Below, in pieces: positions 45,601 to 56,091 of a DNA stretch of 64,000 nt. The notes below the pieces were generated by a model. The model ran no database searches. It was given only the letters and a program-made list of their open reading frames with translations, and was not told the origin of the DNA. Within the stretch, counting starts at the first letter, position 1. Each line of letters opens with the position of its first letter. Made by a program: the position numbers and the translations under genes. This DNA is from Gliomastix tumulicola (lineage: Eukaryota; Ascomycota; Sordariomycetes; Hypocreales; Bionectriaceae), in the NCBI GenBank assembly GCA_001599755.1, contig BCHX01000001.1, positions 3,720,001-3,784,000 of the forward strand, in the 5' to 3' direction.

Positions 45601-46082
45601 CTCGAAGGCGCCGTCTCGGCTGAGACGAGAAAGGGGTCGGTGTGTGTGTTGGCTCAACTGGCGGCAGCCTCGATAATATGGTGCAATGGGACCGGATAAT
45701 AGTATATCACACAGATAATGACGTGTATGAAGAGTAGAGTGATGAGAAAACACGAGAGGTCGGGGCTGCGAATTCTGCTTAAGAAGCAGAGCGAGACTCG
45801 GGGAAGGTGCTTCCAGCCCAGTTCCAGTCATTCTCGCAGCAACAAGAGCTGGCAACATACGCAATAGCTCTTGCCCATCACCGTAATAGAAACAGAGCGC
45901 CTTCCCTATCGTGGGAACCGTTTGGCAACCGTTTGGCAATGACTGATTCGATGACAGCTTCTATTGATACAGTAGTAGCACGCTGGTATACACGGGTACT
46001 AGTAGATAGCAACAGCCCTTCTACTTACTAGTACTTACACACAAAGAGGAAGCGAATGCGAGTGAAGATGACCGCCGGGCCG
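45601..46082. other. Intergenic region with 11-bp tandem repeat
   Basis: MFS promoter and 3' side of the mitochondrial gene. Two perfect copies of AACCGTTTGGC lie at 45916-45926 and 45927-45937. Confidence 0.6.
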
Positions 46083-47354
46083 TTAGTTCATGCCCTCCAT
46101 GAACTCCACTCTGTCGAGAATCATCTGCCTGTAGCCCATGTACTCCCTCAAGCCCTCCCAATCAGGGCCCGTCTCCTCCCCGTACCGCCAGCTCTCCCTG
46201 AAGCCCCATGCGCAGGCGATCTTGTCCAGGGCCTCTCGCTCCTCCTCTCTCATCCACCGATAACGCAGGGGCGTGCCCGGCAGCCAGGTCACCCGCTTCA
46301 TTTGGTCCTTGTGGCTCAGCTTGGCGATGAGGCCCAGCGAGCCCGTGACGAAGAAGTAGCCGGAGATGCCTGCAACACCAAGACCGGCCGCAGTCGTCAC
46401 GTCCATGGTGTTCTGCCAGTAGGTAGCATAGGCGGCGCCCAAGCCAACGATGCCAAAGGGGAGTGTGGAGAGGGCAATCGCCGGTGGCCCACCCCTTTTG
46501 AGCAGCTTCTGCCGCTTGAAAGCCTTGACGCAGAAGGCGGCCTCCGTGATGCCCAGGGCGGCGTCAAGATTCTTGGCGTCGATGGCGGTCTGCAGGGCAA
46601 TGTCCGCCACGCCCTTCTCAATGGCCTTGGACGCCGCATTGGGATTCTGCGGGACGTACCGGACGACTCCATCCTTGACTTCGGGTTTCGGCTTGTGTGC
46701 GTAGAGCTCCAGGATAGAGGGCAGGGACTCGGACCGGCCCAGTAATGACTGGATCGTCACGTACGACTCGAGCGCGTCCGCACTGAGTTCGACGTTCGGG
46801 TGAACGATGACATTGTATGCCGTCTGCGAAATCTTGTTGCTAGCAGTCAGGACGTCGGCGTCGATAGGGAGTGTCGAGCCCGCCCTCTCGGCCCCGAGAA
46901 GCGTAAGTCGAGACGCTGACCCCTTTGCCCGTGCTTCGGCCGTCTTGAGATGCGGGTGTAGCCTCGCCGCGGCCTGGTAGCAAGCCCTCAGCGCTGCTGC
47001 CGTCAAGGCTTGGTCGGGGACCTTGCTGACACCTTCGGTGAATGCGTGGAAACTGGCATTGACGGAGTTGGCTAGCTCGGAGGGTGTCCTCAGCTGGTTC
47101 GGGTTCGGCGCGAGGGATGTCGACTCTGATGCTGCCGCTGCAGGGTTGGACTGTGTCGGTTTCACGGGCTTCTTAGGAGCGGTAGATTTAGAAGCCCATC
47201 TGACGCCGAACGGGATGGCTACTCGGTTGGCGGTCGCCCGGTGCTGTGAGGTGTACACGGACTGGCTGATGAATGGTGTCCGAGTTGCGCTTGGGGCTCT
47301 GGCTGAGCAGGACTGGCAGGACGAGCCAATCGCCTGCGAGGTGGCGCGTCGCAT
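46083..47354 (-). CDS. Probable mitochondrial inner-membrane protein
   Basis: A single exon of 423 aa from ATG 47354 (MRRATSQAIG). The N-terminus has the Arg/Ser/Ala-rich, acid-poor character of a mitochondrial presequence up to about residue 55 (IPFGVRWASKS). A soluble helical domain follows (AALRACYQAAARLHPHLKTA; YVTIQSLLGRSESLPSILEL). Two hydrophobic spans come near residues 300-350 (IALSTLPFGIVGLGAAYATY and AGLGVAGISGYFFVTGSLGL). The C-terminus is a conserved-looking charged block (RYRWMREEEREALDKIACAW to YRQMILDRVEFMEGMN). I recall similar unnamed mitochondrial proteins in other fungi but cannot assign a yeast orthologue with confidence. Confidence 0.8.
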   Translation of the reverse strand: MRRATSQAIGSSCQSCSARAPSATRTPFISQSVYTSQHRATANRVAIPFGVRWASKSTAPKKPVKPTQSNPAAAASESTSLAPNPNQLRTPSELANSVNASFHAFTEGVSKVPDQALTAAALRACYQAAARLHPHLKTAEARAKGSASRLTLLGAERAGSTLPIDADVLTASNKISQTAYNVIVHPNVELSADALESYVTIQSLLGRSESLPSILELYAHKPKPEVKDGVVRYVPQNPNAASKAIEKGVADIALQTAIDAKNLDAALGITEAAFCVKAFKRQKLLKRGGPPAIALSTLPFGIVGLGAAYATYWQNTMDVTTAAGLGVAGISGYFFVTGSLGLIAKLSHKDQMKRVTWLPGTPLRYRWMREEEREALDKIACAWGFRESWRYGEETGPDWEGLREYMGYRQMILDRVEFMEGMN

Positions 47355-48191
47355 CGTGATCGTGCTCGATAAATTCGACAACAGGCAAGGAAATTCTAGA
47401 TGGAGGCAACTTCGAGCCCTGCCCGACAAAAGGCCGACATGGGAAGGATGGGAGATTTGCGAACTGGAGGTTATTCAGATTTGGCGAGGCCCACTAAAAT
47501 TGCCCGCCAAATGCCCACGGGTACCTTATATTCTAGCCTACCCTGCAGAACTTTCATCCTCCCATTTTTCAGTCTGAAGTTCTGCTAGATGTCTCACTAA
47601 TGAGACGGTGAGTCGCTCTGTGAATCGTCTGTATGCAGTCGGGCGGGCTGCTACAGACTTGAGAGACATACCCCTCAATGCAGGCATGCCATGACAGGAA
47701 GCCTGCTTCCAGGCTTCAGCAGGTACATCTAAGTACTCGCCTTCGTGCCTAACAGTGGCTTTGCTAGCCCAAAATCCCCACCTCGCCGCGCGTGGCACCT
47801 GCAGAACAAAAGTACATGCACGTACAGTGGTGTATCTTGCCCGTATTAATCGCAGGCACCAACTCCACTGGATGACGAACTGAGCCGCTGTATTGTCCTC
47901 TGACACAGCAAATCCTCGTCGAACCACACACACGACCTCTCTCCATGTATTCTCTACCCAGCTGCGGACACTGAGCGTTCTGTGCGAGACCTCTGCACGC
48001 CCACCGCGAGGCATCTCCTCTTCTGTCAACCTTCTCACGACCGACCAAGACAGCACCTTAGTCAGAGGGTCTAAGCTCTTGGGTTTCCAGCACAGCCTGA
48101 CCAGGATCTGGCTGCTGGTGTACGACGACGAGCCCGCCGCCATTCAGCTACAGTATTAGAAGACCAGCGTTTGACGCAGATTCACAACGCC
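47355..48191. other. Divergent promoter region
   Basis: No gene seen between the mitochondrial protein (minus) and verprolin (plus). Minus-strand ORFs here lack domains. Confidence 0.4.
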
Positions 48192-49680
48192 ATGCCTCCT
48201 CCACCGCCGCCGCCGCCGCCGCCTCCCCCGGGCGCGGGAGGTCCTCCTCCTCCCCCCCCTCCCCCTCCTGGAGGGCCGCCCTCGAGACCACCTGGCGGAG
48301 GGAACAGAGTAAGCATTGCCAATCCCAGAGACTTGGATAGCTTTCAGTGTCGCTAACGGCTGGCAGGGAGCCTTGCTTTCCGACATCCACAAGGGAAGAG
48401 CTCTGAAGAAGGCGGTGACCAACGATCGATCTGCCCCCCAGGTGGGAAACTCGTCCTCATCGTCCTCCGGACCGCCCGTCGGCGGCGCACCACCGATCCC
48501 CGGCCTGGGAGGAGCTCCGAAACCGCCAGGAGGACTTGCGCCGCCGCCGCCGGCGAACCGGGCCAGGAGCAACAGTGACCAGGGCCAGTCACCTGCTGCT
48601 GCGGGGATGGACGCTGCCCCTCAGCTGGGAGGGCTGTTTGCCGGGGGAATGCCGAAGCTCAAGAAGAGCAGAGGTGGTATAGACACCGGCGCCAACGCGG
48701 ACTCGTCATATCTCTCTGATCCCGGCGAGAACGCGCCCTCCGCGCCGAAACCGCCGACAGCCTCGGCCCCGAAGCCGCCTCCCGGCCTGGCCCCGTCGAT
48801 TCCTAGCAGACCGTCGCCGAACAGGGAGCCGTCGAAACCGCCGCCTGGGAAGAAGCCTCCCCCTCCGATAGGGAAGAAACCACCTGCGTTGCCGACGTCT
48901 CGGAAGCCGTCCTCCTTTTCTGCTGCAAGCACCGCGCCCTCAGCACCGTCTCTGCCTCCTCTGACGGCGTCCGTCTCAACTCCTCCCGCGCCGCCGCCTC
49001 CCCCACCACCATCCTCGGCGCCGGCACCTCCTCCCTTGCCTTCCTCAGCAGCACCAGGAGCGCCTCCTCCACCTCCTCCTGTGTCAGCTCCCCCTCCGCC
49101 AGCCGCGGCACCGCCTCCTCCTCGATCGACACCATCCCCAGTGCCACGGAACCAAGCGCCGCCGCCGCCTCCTCCACCACCCCCCGCTGCAGCCCCAGCT
49201 CCCTCTCTGGCTGTCCAGGCGGCCGTCCGGGCAGCTAGCCAGTCGTCAGCATCGCCCAGTTCTGCGCCTCCGCCGCCGCCTCCTCCTCCACCGTCAGCTG
49301 CTCCTGCCCCTCCTCCTCCGAGGACCAGCTCGCCTCCAGCTCCGCCCCCGTCCCAGGCACCGAGCCGACCACGAGGCTCATCCCTCCGACAGACCATGCT
49401 CGACCCCAGCTCCTTCACCCTCACATCCAACGGATCCAACTCAGGAAGCCCCTCGATTAGCAGGCAGCCATCCAGCCCAGGTGCCAGCAGCATCGGCGGC
49501 GGCGGTGGTGGTGGTGGTGGTAGTGGTCATGCTCACGGGGGCAAGATCACGGTCAACGACCCGCGATGGCACTTTAAAGACGAGAGCCTGTTGCCGAAAC
49601 CCAGGGAATTCCACAGCAAGCCTCGCAAGTACCGGGCGGGGCGAGGAAGCAGTGTGCCGCTCGATCTCAGTTCACTGTAG
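48192..49680 (+). CDS. VRP1: Verprolin/WIP-type actin-regulating protein
   Basis: Two exons, join(48192..48308, 48367..49680), 476 aa. The 58-nt intron has GTAAGC, GCTAAC and TGGCAG. Exon 1 is almost pure Pro/Gly (ABM-like polyproline) and ends in NR; exon 2 starts with GALLSDIHKGRALKKAVTND, so splicing completes a canonical WH2 actin-monomer-binding motif (R-x-x-LL-x-x-I-x-x-G-x-x-LKK). A second short motif, GLFAGGMPKLKKSRGG, is typical of verprolins. The middle is dense in polyproline tracts that bind profilin and SH3 domains. The C-terminal WHFKDESLLPKPREF block is the WASP (Las17)-binding region. It acts in cortical actin patches, endocytosis and polarised growth. Confidence 0.92.
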
Positions 49681-50025
49681 GACGGTGCTCGTTGGTCGAA
49701 GCGCGGGAATGTGTCGGGCCAGCTTAAGCACGCCAGATGAGCGACTCGTGTGTGTCTCGCTATGTTCAATTAGACTATGGCTGCAACGCAAAATTGAATC
49801 ATTTTTTTATCGTCACTTCTGGGTGGCTTGTGTCGTTGTGTTGGGAACGTGTACCTGAATCAATATGTGAACATCAAAATTGCAGTATGTAAAAGTTGCA
49901 TTATGTGAGCCCAAACTCCAGCTGATAGTATACAAAGCCGTCTATGCCAGACGTATCTTACACCTAGTATATATGAAATACATGGAACCCAAGCAGCCCC
50001 GCTGACCGAAAAAGATATCGCATCT
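49681..50025. other. Convergent intergenic region
   Basis: Facing 3' UTRs of verprolin and mL54; A/T-rich, no gene. Confidence 0.4.
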
Positions 50026-50694
50026 TTACATCGACTTGAGGTAGTTGGACTCCTTGATCTTGGCCTTCCTCTCCTTCCGCATGGCTTTCCGCAGCGCGTC
50101 TCGGGCCTCGGCCGCCTGGATATTGTGCTCTACGGAGCTGTTCTCCTCACCCGGCAGGTTGATCGACTGGTGCTGGAGGGGCACCTTGGGGGCTAGGGCC
50201 TCGAGGTTGCCTTCGGCGAGGAGCTTGGCCTCGAACTCCTTCTGGCGCTTGGCGGCGAGCTTCCGCTGCTTCTTCGACTTGGCTGTGAGGGGGGGGTTTA
50301 TTAGCTTAAAATTCGTCTACTATAATGCGGATTGGCCCGATGGGAGGGACAACGTACAGAACTCATCGCCGGCCTCGTCAGCCGCGTCGTCGGAGCTCTT
50401 CTTCTTCACATCCAGGCAGTCCCACAGCCACGCCGGGTACTCGTCGTCCTTGAGCGCGACAGGGTCCTGCTGGCTCTTGAGGTAGTTCAGGCCCTTGAGG
50501 ATGGTGCCCTCGGGGCAAATGGACCTGGGCGTGGCGGCGGGCTTGGCCTGCTCGCCGGGCGCCGTGACGGGCGTCGAGAGCTGGGCTTCGGGCGTGCGTA
50601 GCGGGCTGGCAGAGGCGGAGAGTGTGCGGCGGGTGAGGAGGGGGAGGGTTCGTGGCAGGGCGGTGCTGCTGCGGAGGCAGCGTGTGCACAGCAT
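50026..50694 (-). CDS. MRPL37: Mitochondrial large ribosomal subunit protein mL54
   Basis: Two exons, complement(50026..50282, 50358..50694), 197 aa. The intron (50283-50357) has GTACGT, CTAAT and TCACAG. An Arg/Ser/Thr-rich mitochondrial presequence (MLCTRCLRSSTALPRTLPLL) comes first. The conserved core is ICPEGTILKGLNYLKSQQDP, then DEYPAWLWDCLD, which is the hallmark of the mL54 family. The C-terminus is basic and helical (KSKKQRKLAAKRQKEFEAKL to AMRKERKAKIKESNYLKSM), fitting the yeast Mrpl37 architecture. It is a structural protein of the mitoribosome. It sits upstream of the complex I subunit gene on the same strand. Confidence 0.9.
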
Positions 50695-51161
50695 GGTTGG
50701 GGCCGGGGATGGGGAGTTGGCCTCGGCTGGGTGTGTGGTTGGGATATTGGTGATAGGTAGGTGGTTTTAGGTACTGGAGGTTATTAGGAGGACAAGGCTA
50801 AGGTGGTATCCGCCCGAAGAAATTTTGGAGGGTCGGTGCTAGGTTGGTGGCCCGACCAATGAGGTGGCTCCAATTTCCCGGACGTCAGCCTCGTCCTCAC
50901 GGTACTCGTTGGACAACGACTTAGTCTCTGCATTGATTCGTCGATTTCACTTCTAGATGATACCAATTGAGTAGATATGAACAGAAATCCAAGAATGTTG
51001 TAATTTGCAAGTGTCATTTGTGTGCTTGGATGTTACACAATCATACAGGCTATCAATCAACCTTTGATCATTGAAAATGCGTCTATTTCGCATCACACGC
51101 AACCGTTCGCCCCGTACTCTACACGCCAATTCCAGCTCCTCGCAGCCCCAATTGGCCTTCT
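50695..51161. other. Short intergenic region
   Basis: Promoter of the mL54 gene and 3' UTR of the complex I gene; a CCAAT box lies near 50857. No gene. Confidence 0.4.
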
Positions 51162-51671
51162 TTATGAGGGTCTCGCAGCCCTGGGGTCCTCCTTGAGCTT
51201 CTGGATCTTGTTGATGGGGTGTACCTTGGCCTCCAGGTCCAGCTCCTCGTCCCGCTGCGTGATGTAGTTCTGCTGGAGGAACTTGGTGCCCTTGACCTTG
51301 CCTGTCGTCGCCAGGAGATCCAGGTAGCGCTCTGTGAAGCAAGATTTATCATGTCAGCTTCTCCATTCCACGAATTGAACTGTCAAGCCCCGCCGCCGTG
51401 ACCGTCACTCTCTCTCTCTCTCCCTCCTCCTCCTCCTTCACTCACCTCGCAGATGACCGCAGTTCTCGAGATGGTTGACACCCTCGCGGTTATAGCACTT
51501 GCCCAGCTCCGTGCCCACGAGACGCAGCATCATGGCGCCGACCCATTGCTCGCGGATGATGGAGTCCTCTGCGGCCTTGAACGCCTTGATGTCGTCGTAG
51601 TCGACGCCGTTGAACGTGGGAGGGACCTTGGGCTTGTCCCTCTTGAAACCCTCGGACTCGGGAGTCGGCAT
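51162..51671 (-). CDS. Complex I accessory subunit, NDUFB10/PDSW type (12-kDa)
   Basis: Two exons, complement(51162..51331, 51446..51671), 131 aa. The 114-nt intron has GTGAGT and TTCACAG and contains a CT-repeat (about 51408-51420); it joins HLENCGHLR to ERYLDLLATTGKVKG. The N-terminus MPTPESEGFKRDKPKVPPTF, followed by GVDYDDIKAFKAAEDSIIRE and the Cys-containing LGKCYNREGVNHLENCGHL, matches the fungal 12-kDa subunit of NADH:ubiquinone oxidoreductase (orthologue of mammalian NDUFB10). It is peripheral to the membrane arm on the intermembrane-space side. There is no cleavable presequence, as usual for this subunit. The exact size matches the family. Confidence 0.85.
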
Positions 51672-52183
51672 CGGGACGGTGGTTTCTGATCGGTAGTAGA
51701 TGTGTGTTGAGTATGTATCGTCGGGGGGGTTCGTTCGCTTCCCGGTCGTGGATTGGCGAGGCGCGGCGACGTTGAATTGGAAACCCGTCCTGGATGGTGG
51801 TCGATTGGCTGGCTCCGAAGCTCCAGATGCCCACACACACGAACCAATCGTTATGCCTGAAGCGTCAGGCGGCAATATTTCGGTACGTACCTTTTGGCCG
51901 TTAGCTTCACCTCACCGCCTTGGATCCTGCCCCACATCAAGGCGGCAGAAAAGCGGGGGGTTGGCGAAGAAAAAAAAAAAAAAGAAAAAAAAAAAAGCGG
52001 CTGCCCCGATAAGAGAAAAAAGTTCCCAGCGCAATTGCGATCAACCACCCTCTTTCTTCACACTCCCCCAAGTTTTCGTCTTTCCTCCCCTCACGCTTCT
52101 CATTTGGGCCTTTTCTGTCGTCGCGACTGCCCGTATAAGATACAATTGTATTCATTTCACACAAGATCTAAAAGATAATCGCA
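51672..52183. promoter_or_regulatory. Bidirectional NDUFB10/NSR1 promoter with CCAAT cluster and A-tract
   Basis: Divergent promoter of 512 bp. ATTGG pentamers at 51752, 51776 and 51804 place three CCAAT boxes in the orientation of the complex I gene; one forward CCAAT is at 51844. A 27-bp almost pure A tract lies at about 51969-51995, a typical nucleosome-excluding element, followed by a C/T-rich stretch before the NSR1 ATG. Confidence 0.55.
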
Positions 52184-53840
52184 ATGGCCAAGTCCAAGTC
52201 CAAGGAGACCAAGAAGGTCGCCCCCGCGACTCCCCTCGCCGCGAAGAAGGCCGGCGTCACCAAGCCCTCGCAGACTCCCCAGGCTAAGTCCAAGGACATC
52301 GCCAAGGCTGCCGCGAAAAAGGTAGTCAAGGAGAAGGAGGAGAAGAAGTCCAAGAAGAAGGTGCCTGAGCCCGAGTCCTCTGCCGAGTCCTCATCCGAGG
52401 AGGAAGAGGAGGAGGACGACTCTGAGAGCGCGTCCGAGGCTGGCTCTGACTCTGACAGCTCCGACTCCTCTGAGTCCGAGTCTGAGGCGGACACCAAGAA
52501 GAAGCCCGTCGCCAACGGCAAGGCCAACGGCGCTGCTAAGGCTAAGAAGGCCGCTAAGGAGGAGTCCTCCGGGTCTGAGGACAGCTCTGAGTCTGAAGAC
52601 GACTCCGAGGAGAGTGACTCTGACGAGAGCGACGGTGGCGCTAAGGTCAAGGCCGCGGCCAAGACAAACGGTGCTGCTAAGGCTGCTAAGGCCAAGGCCG
52701 AGTCCTCGGATGAGGATTCTTCTGAGTCCGACTCCGATGAGAGCGAGGACGAGGAGGATGAGAAGCCTGCTGCTAAGGCTGCCAATGGCAAGGCCAAGGC
52801 CGCCGCCAAGGTTAGTACACTTACTTTTGTTCTGGTACAAGAACCTCGCTAACTCTGCCTAGGAGTCCTCTGATGAGGAAGACTCTGACGACTCCGACAG
52901 CAGCGACGACTCTGATGCCTCCGAGCCCGAGGAGCCTCCTTCCAAGAAGCGCAAGGCGAACGATGACATCGACGCTTCCGCCAAGAAGACGAAGACTGAG
53001 GAGTCCGAGGCCCCCAGCACCCTCTTCGCCGGCAGCCTGAGCTGGGGCGTTGATGACGACATCCTGCACCAGGCCTTCTCGAGCTTCGAGGGCCTCGTCG
53101 GCGCTCGTGTTGTCTACGACAAGAACACTGGCCGCAGCAAGGGCTTCGGCTACGTCGATTTCGACAACGGCGAGCATGCCACCAAGGCTTACGAGGCCAT
53201 GCAGGGCCAGGAGGTTGAGGGCCGTGCCATCAACCTCGACTACGCCAACTCCCGTCCTACCGACACCACCCCCCAGGCCCGTGCCAACGACCGTGCCAAG
53301 AAGCACGGCGACACCGTCAGCCCTGCGAGCGACACCCTCTTCGTCGGCAACCTGCCTTTTGGTGTCGACCAGGACACTGTCCGCGAATTCTTCAGCGAGA
53401 CTTGCGAGGTCGTCAGCGTTCGACTTCCTACCAACCCGTAAGTTTCTTACCTATGATCAGTCTGGAGAATTACAGCTGCTAACCTGTAACTCAGTGACAC
53501 TGGTGACCTCAAGGGCTTCGGCTATGTCACTTTCGGTTCCATCGAGGAAGCCAAGACCGTCTTCCAGGAGAAGAACGGCGCTGAGATCGGTGAGGGCCGC
53601 TCGGCGCGCAGCGTGCGCCTCGACTTTGCTGGCGCCAGGCCTCCTCGTGAGGGTGGTGACCGTGGTGGTTTCGGCGGTCGTGGTGGTGGCGGCCGTGGTG
53701 GTTTTGGCGGTCGCGGTGGTGGCCGAGGCGGCCGTGGTGGCTTTGGTGATCGGGGTGGTCGCGGCGGTGGCCGTGGCCGTGGAGGGTTTGCCAGCCGTGG
53801 TGGCCCTGCCTTCTCCGGCACCAAGATCACCTTCGACTAA
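52184..53840 (+). CDS. NSR1: Nucleolin-like nucleolar RNA-binding protein
   Basis: Three exons, join(52184..52810, 52863..53437, 53495..53840), 515 aa. Introns of 52 and 57 nt (GTTAGT/CTAAC/CCTAG; GTAAGT/CTAAC/TCAG). The architecture is that of yeast Nsr1, fission yeast Gar2 and nucleolin: a Lys-rich N-terminus, long alternating Ser/Glu/Asp acidic and Lys/Ala basic blocks (1-258), RRM1 (about 262-340; LFAGSLSW, KGFGYVDF), RRM2 (about 366-445; LFVGNLPF, KGFGYVTF) and a C-terminal RGG domain (GGFGGRGGGGRGGFGGRG). It functions in pre-rRNA processing and 40S biogenesis in the nucleolus. Strongly biased codon choice suggests high expression. Confidence 0.95.
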
Positions 53841-56091
53841 ATGCGGGATCTGAGGGCTTATCAAATGTTCTACCAGAGGGATCAGTGCTTAAGCAGAGCT
53901 CATGTCCGCATGGGCCAAGACGCTTAAGCGATCGCATCCTACGGGGTGCGATCGTGGGATCTGGGGGTAACACTCTCTTATACGAGATGACTACTTCAGT
54001 GGCATTTTTTGATGGCTTTTTGACTTGGCGGGATCCGAGGGCTCGGGCCAGACACGATCGACGGCTCATTTTGACCAGTTGGCTTTCAGTGGGATTTGAC
54101 AGCCACCAGCTGGGCGACTCCTCATGTCCGTTCTTGCATAGGACTTGGATGACGAGGTACTTGTCCAGCCTGGTGTGCCTCTACTTTCTGAGGGGTTCTG
54201 GGGGCTTTTCATGAAAACGCAAATACTTGAGAGCGATCTCCGGGGGCTTTTTCTTGTTCGGCTTACGGGGCAGAGACCTGACTCTCTCGTCCCTCTTCGG
54301 TATCCGTCCGCCCATCGTCCCCCCCCCTTTCTTCTGTTGTATTTATGAACCGCTTCTGCGCATGTTTTGCTCGACTTTCCAGTTTCTGCTTCTTTCTTTT
54401 ACTTCTCTATACCCTGCTTGCGCAGGCTGGTGAGTATCTTTGCAATGACTGATGAGATGTTCCCATCATGATCTAAGAGTTCCAAGCCAATAAGAGGACA
54501 CGAGAGAGAAAATGGCGTTATGGAAGGGAAAAGAACGCTTCTTTCTTAGTCTCGATATCTGCGATAATAAGATGTCTCTATATTCATTGATGATGCTCTA
54601 TTGTGATGCTCCGTGTCTCACTGACGTTCAGTTCTGCATAATAAATGCTGGATGTCACTGGGTGATGTCCTTTTGCAGAAGGAAAAGGAGCCCCACCTGA
54701 CCGTCCAAAGATGGTCGCGTGCAGCGGACTTTCAGTCAGCCACTGGCGCTGACGATACCCGAATCATTTCCCAGGTTCTTTTTCCCAGCCTTTCCCTTGT
54801 TCTTGATCAAGTGGGGTCCATGGGATGGCGATAGCGCTTGGGGAGAGGGGCGCGCAGAAAAAAGGCGATACGTCAGATTCGCTCACCGCCCGGTCGCGTC
54901 TGAAGTACCTACCTTATCGAAAACTCGGGAATGAGGCGTTCTTTTTGCAGAAAACCCGTAGCTCGTGATTCACCAGAGCGCAAGAAGGGGGAGGGGGGGG
55001 GGGACAGGCAGAAACGAGGAAGTCAGCCTACCTTCAAAAGGCGTCATCATTACAGCGCCCGTTCTGGCGAAAGTCAAAATACTGTCCTAGACTGTGATCA
55101 CGGGGGGTGCGGCAGGGAATACAGGACCAGGGGGCTAGCACGATGTAAACCTGCCAGGCGACCATAAGGGCAGGTCTGAAATGTACGGTACAGTGCAGGT
55201 ATCCCCCATCAGCTGGGGCCGGTCATGCGATGAAACATCGAGACAGGTGGTGCAATCATGCTGGGCTGTCCCCGCCTCAGTAGATCCTGAATGAGAAAAT
55301 GCCAGTAATAACGTATTTTGCGCTGCGGCAATATGCCGTCTGCGCAGGGTATCTCATCTCAGATGGCCAGCGGTGAGCGCCAGAGGGAGGGGGGAATGAT
55401 CCATGATCCACGCATCTCATATCATTCCCATCCAATCCCATCAGCTTAGCGCGGTGTGTGTGGTGGTCTGTCTTGCGCAGCCAGTCAGTCGATGCCCCCT
55501 CCTTCCCCTCCGTCTTCCGAGGCAGCCCAGCCCAACAAGAAATGCGTGTCACTCCCTGATGTGAATGCCCGCATGCATGCAGCATAACGGTACATGTACC
55601 ATTCCATTCATACCCAGCTCACCCTCACCCTCACCCTCACCACCATCACACGGACCCTCCCCTCCTCTTTCTCCAACACAGTGTGCCTTCTCTTTCACCA
55701 TTTTTTCTTTCTTTCTTTGCATGTTCCTCCTTGTGTTCCTTTCTCAGCCTGACAAACTCCTTTGCGCCTTTTTTTTTCTTCTCTTCTTGGTCGCCTTTTG
55801 TCGCCCTGTTGCAAAGGCATCTTGAACCTTGGGCGTGACGACATACCGCCAACTGGCAATTAAAAGGTGGGGTTGGTCGGTCGAGGCCGATCACGCTCCC
55901 TCGATTGTGGCTGGGCTTCCGCCATCAAAAGTGCACAACAACATTCGCACAGGCGGCCGGCGACATCGACTTGACGCATTCTAAACGGACGGACGGATAG
56001 GATAGGACATTCTCACTCTTGGGAATCCCGGTGCACCGACTTACCAACGAACCGCGCGCCAAAGGGGAGAGATAAGAGGGTTGGGGATAAC
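53841..56091. other. 2.25-kb gene-free region
   Basis: No credible gene. It contains a CTCACC hexamer array (55618-55641), a run of G at about 54989-54999, and T-rich tracts (about 55700-55790) that probably belong to the promoter of the next gene. Confidence 0.45.
55618..55641. repeat. CTCACC hexanucleotide tandem repeat (x4)
   Basis: Four perfect copies. Not telomeric: the fungal telomere unit would be TTAGGG/CCCTAA. Confidence 0.9.

Noticed and set aside
48621..49493. 290-codon Gly-rich minus-strand ORF.
   Set aside because: Antisense of the verprolin polyproline region.
55618..55641. CTCACC array considered as an internal telomeric repeat.
   Set aside because: The unit differs from the fungal telomere repeat and is only four copies long.
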